NCBI GenBank assembly: GCA_050996405.1
Contig: JBPCRW010000057.1
Span: 1-15,456 of the forward strand
From: JBPCRW01 sp050996405
GTDB lineage: Bacteria > Acidobacteriota > Blastocatellia > Pyrinomonadales > Pyrinomonadaceae
Direction: 5' to 3'
DNA: 15,456 nt
In this document: positions 13,612 to 15,456 of the stretch, one piece after another
How positions within the stretch are numbered: position 1 is the first letter of the stretch
Layout of the letters: the number at the start of each line of letters is the position of its first letter
Notes under the pieces: model-generated
Seen by the model: only the letters and a program-made list of their open reading frames with translations
What the model was told of the DNA's origin: nothing
Databases searched by the model: none
Position numbers and translations under genes: made by a program

Positions 13612-13995
13612 TTATTTTGCGGAAATGGCTGGTAAAATTATTAACACCGACAAGGCTGTCAATTCATACTTTTGAATACCTTCCCATCTTTCAAGTAATC
13701 TCATCTGTCTGAACAATAAATGAATGAGTCCAATGGTCGCAATATGACCGCTCAATGCGCCTGCAATCAAATAACTTCCTCGTTTGCTTATTAAAAGAAA
13801 TACCGAAGCCGCCAGAATAATTAGCACATAACCAAAATCTGAAGTTTCATACCAAAGGAGTATATGCAGGAAAAGAAATTGCTGTGCCGTTTCTAACTGG
13901 TAAATGAGATTATATGTAGAAAAAATTCAGCAAAGCCAGAGCGAAATAATTACCTTCGGCAAATAAAAAAGTATTGATTTTAATTTTTGCTTCAT
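13612..13995 (-). pseudogene. Small membrane protein gene with in-frame TGA
   Basis: From the ATG at 13995 (preceded by AAAAGG) a frame of 127 codons runs to TAA at 13612, broken once by TGA at codon 23 (13927-13929). Both sides read as one polytopic membrane protein: KQKLKSILFYLPKVIISLWL before the stop, then FSTYNLIYQLETAQQFLFLH, ILLWYETSDFGYVLIILAAS, a short loop SKRGSYLIAG and ATIGLIHLLFRQMRLLERWE. Three to four membrane helices are likely. I do not recognise the family. Downstream re-initiation from the GTG at 13827 would give only the last 71 residues. It starts 68 bp after the R' box of the neighbouring attC, so it may be a decayed cassette gene that has lost its own attC. Confidence 0.55.
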
Positions 13996-14062
13996 ACCTT
14001 TTAGGTTAGACACCAAAATCTTTTATTTGTTCCTCAGTAGTTTTTGTTAGCCAAGCGCGAAA

Positions 14063-14173
14063 GCCGAACGATTGAGTTGACGTGGGCGAAACTGCCACAC
14101 GCAAGTTAAAGTTTAACGAAAGACGTTTTTATGAAGCAAGTTGTTTCGCCTCACGTCCAATGATTTGTTCGAC
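14063..14173 (-). repeat. Integron attC site 1
   Basis: Read on the minus strand, the site opens with R'' GTCGAAC (14167-14173) and closes with R' GTTCGGC (14063-14069). Between them a long imperfect hairpin has arms GGACGTGAGGCGAAAC and GTTTCGCCCACGTC. The unpaired spacers (AAATC and ACTCAATC) lie where attC sites have them, and the arm carries one extra A as an extrahelical base. The total is 111 bp. It follows the SUKH gene with only 3 bp between the stop codon and R''. Confidence 0.78.
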
Positions 14174-14176
14174 CTG

Positions 14177-14617
14177 TCATTGCGGGAAAAGAACTCCGTA
14201 ATCATCTTCAATATATCCTTGCACAAACTCCGAAAAAGAACTAGCAATTTGTTTTGGGTCATTATCGTATGCGATTACAATAGGATTTGAAGATGCGTCA
14301 TCTGTCAAATAAATAGCGTAAACGTGCGCTGAAATGCTGTAATCGGCAAAGATAAAATAAGATTTTGCTTCAGGCTTACGCGACCATTGTTCGTTTAACG
14401 GCACAACTTCGGCTAAAGGCAAAAACGTAATAAAGTTTCCATCTACGTCCGAGTTATAGAATCCATCTGCCGTAGAGAAATAATCTTTTAAGTCATCAGG
14501 CAAATGAATATTGTATTTGTTTTCAAAATCACGCAAGTCAGAGTCGGACGCACCGCACCGCAATTCTATTTTGCAACGCAGCCAAAATTGTTTTAGAGAT
14601 TCCCCGATTGCAGGCAT
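14177..14617 (-). CDS. SMI1/KNR4 (SUKH) family protein, cassette gene
   Basis: A 146-residue SUKH-fold protein. The family pattern is visible: ASDSDLRDFENKYNIHLPDD (about residues 23-42), the LKDYFSTADGF turn, FLPLAEVVPLNEQW, then the beta strands FADYSISAHVYAIYL and IVIAYDNDPKQIASSFSEFV. Bacterial SUKH proteins often act as immunity proteins against polymorphic toxins, but many stand alone and their role is unknown; no toxin is adjacent here. No signal peptide, so cytoplasmic. It sits between two attC sites, starts 21 bp after the R' box of attC 2, has no ribosome site or promoter, and ends 3 bp before attC 1, all typical of a gene cassette that depends on an upstream promoter. Confidence 0.82.
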   Translation of the reverse strand: MPAIGESLKQFWLRCKIELRCGASDSDLRDFENKYNIHLPDDLKDYFSTADGFYNSDVDGNFITFLPLAEVVPLNEQWSRKPEAKSYFIFADYSISAHVYAIYLTDDASSNPIVIAYDNDPKQIASSFSEFVQGYIEDDYGVLFPQ

Positions 14618-14638
14618 CGCGTTTATTTACCAAGAAAG

Positions 14639-14752
14639 GTCGAACGATTGAGTTGGACGTGGGGCGAAACCAAATACACGCAAGCTAAGGGAAACCACGC
14701 AACTTTTTAAGAGAGTAGCTGTTTCGCCCTCACGTCCATTGAATTGTTCGAG
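14639..14752 (-). repeat. Integron attC site 2
   Basis: On the minus strand R'' is CTCGAAC (14746-14752) and R' is GTTCGAC (14639-14645). The arms GGACGTGAGGGCGAAAC and GTTTCGCCCCACGTCC pair fully except for one extra A in the first arm. The spacer after R'' is AATTC and the one before R' is ACTCAATC, close to those of classical attC sites such as aadA. Length 114 bp. Repeated almost exactly at 14063-14173 and 15259-15361. Confidence 0.82.
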
Positions 14753-14759
14753 AGCATTT

Positions 14760-15233
14760 TCACCGTTCAACTTTAACTGTCAGCCTCATTTCCGCGACAC
14801 GCAACCCGAAGTAAAACATTTCAATCGTGTTGTGGATAACTCCGTTTTTTTTAAGTCTATTGTCATCCACGCAGCGCAGCCGCCATTTTCTGCCGCCAAA
14901 ATCTCCCAAAATATAATATGGCGTAAAGCTAAAACCTTTCTCGTACAGAATAATATCTGCGCCCAAAGGCATATCATCTGCCGTGATATGCACTCGATTA
15001 GAAGCCACAAGTTCGGCAAACATCCTGCGCTCGATAACTTTGCCCGATGAAAACTCGAACGATTCTTCGACTTTCCAGATTGTCTCCGAAAGCCATAGTG
15101 GACGACTCTGAAAACGAATTTGCTCTTTTGGAACGAGCCACAAATTGAGCCGACTTGGAATTAACTCGCCTTCGCCGCGCCAAATGCCGGAGAAAAACTT
15201 GCGCGGCTCAAGTGGAGTAATTTCTTCTGCCAT
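14760..15233 (-). CDS. Hypothetical beta-rich cassette protein
   Basis: A 157-residue protein that I do not recognise with certainty. It has a Gly/Trp start FFSGIWRGEGELIPSRL, alternating hydrophobic strands throughout (LNLWLVPKEQIRFQ, ESFEFSSGKVIERRMF, RVHITADDMPLGADIILYE, FTPYYILGDFGGRKWRLRC) and a C-terminal EMRLTVKVER. This would suit a small lipocalin-like beta-barrel of about eight strands, somewhat like the DUF3833 group, which is a guess from the G-x-W-x-G-x-G start. No signal peptide or membrane helix. The gene starts 25 bp after the R' box of attC 3, lacks a ribosome site, and its stop is 7 bp from the R'' box of attC 2. Same strand and layout as the SUKH gene. Confidence 0.7.
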   Translation of the reverse strand: MAEEITPLEPRKFFSGIWRGEGELIPSRLNLWLVPKEQIRFQSRPLWLSETIWKVEESFEFSSGKVIERRMFAELVASNRVHITADDMPLGADIILYEKGFSFTPYYILGDFGGRKWRLRCVDDNRLKKNGVIHNTIEMFYFGLRVAEMRLTVKVER

Positions 15234-15258
15234 TATATTTACGAACCGTTACGATGCT

Positions 15259-15361
15259 GTCGAACGGTTGAGATGACGTGGGGCGAAACCAGCCGCATAC
15301 AAGCAAAGGGCAAAAGACAACGTGATGAAAAAGTAGCTGTTTCGCCCTCACGTCCAATGAT
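15259..15361 (-). repeat. attC site 3, R'' box missing
   Basis: On the minus strand R' GTTCGAC is intact (15259-15265), and the arms GGACGTGAGGGCGAAAC and GTTTCGCCCCACGTC match the other copies. However, where attC 1 reads GTCGAAC before AAATCATTGG, this copy reads ATAGGAGG: the similarity stops exactly at the R'' boundary. The hairpin remains, but the outer box cannot form. Confidence 0.7.
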
Positions 15362-15384
15362 TTCCTCCTATGCAAAGTCAAATG

Positions 15385-15456
15385 TTAAGCTGCGGCATTC
15401 AGTTGTCGCAGCTTGCGATTATACAAACGATCTTCCAGATACCAATAGTCCAACTC
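15385..15456 (-). CDS. C-terminal end of an unidentified gene (runs off the window)
   Basis: The last 23 codons of a minus-strand gene, ending in TAA at 15385-15387 and reading LDYWYLEDRLYNRKLRQLNA near the end. The 5' part lies outside the window. It is placed like the gene of the next cassette, with its stop 24 bp from the degraded end of attC 3. The fragment is too short for a family call. Confidence 0.45.
   Translation of the reverse strand, partial: ELDYWYLEDRLYNRKLRQLNAAA

Noticed and set aside
13927..13929. TGA as a selenocysteine or reassigned codon
   Set aside because: Other genes in the window use TGA as a normal stop (leuD, SUKH), and no SECIS-like hairpin or redox motif follows; nonsense decay is simpler.
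14063..15361. Three similar repeats considered as a CRISPR array
   Set aside because: Copies are ~110 bp and about 500 bp apart with genes between them; there are no uniform spacers and no cas genes.

Overview
The window comes from a bacterial chromosome of medium GC with very short, SD-poor intergenic spacers. Gene content (leuABCD, a GCS2-type ligase, PilZ, a PP2C phosphatase, NfeD) and codon style suggest an Acidobacteriota-type organism, perhaps Blastocatellia. That assignment is an inference from style, not from a marker gene.

Layout. 1-1512: tail of a surface-glycan region, with a GT4 glycosyltransferase entering from the left edge and a convergent, C-terminally truncated SAM methyltransferase. 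1759-4126 (minus): a small lipoprotein carrying a phage-structural-type beta module, a YbdK/GCS2 carboxylate-amine ligase and a PilZ protein. 4289-9967: a leucine biosynthesis locus, with a LysR regulator divergent from leuA-leuB-leuC-leuD. LeuA has no C-terminal allosteric domain, so pathway control may rest on the regulator. 10198-12894: a Cys/Met-metabolism PLP enzyme with its own promoter, a PP2C phosphatase, and a convergent NfeD-like membrane protein. 13015-13102: tRNA-Leu(UAA).

Right of the tRNA the character changes to an accessory region, all minus strand. It begins with a decayed locus: an in-frame TGA in a membrane protein, an apparent frame change, and a 172-bp MITE-like element with 16-bp terminal inverted repeats and a 5-bp target duplication. 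Then come three copies of a ~110-bp imperfect palindrome that I read as integron attC sites. They separate two compact, promoterless, SD-less one-gene units, an SMI1/KNR4 (SUKH) protein and an unrecognised beta-rich protein. The stop codons lie 3 and 7 bp from the attC R'' box. This is a gene-cassette array; no integrase lies inside the window.

A second theme runs through the core part. Almost every CDS is followed, within 0-15 bp of its stop codon, by an imperfect palindrome whose arms are degenerate tandem words, and the word differs at each locus. These palindromes are listed individually and discussed together in the findings.
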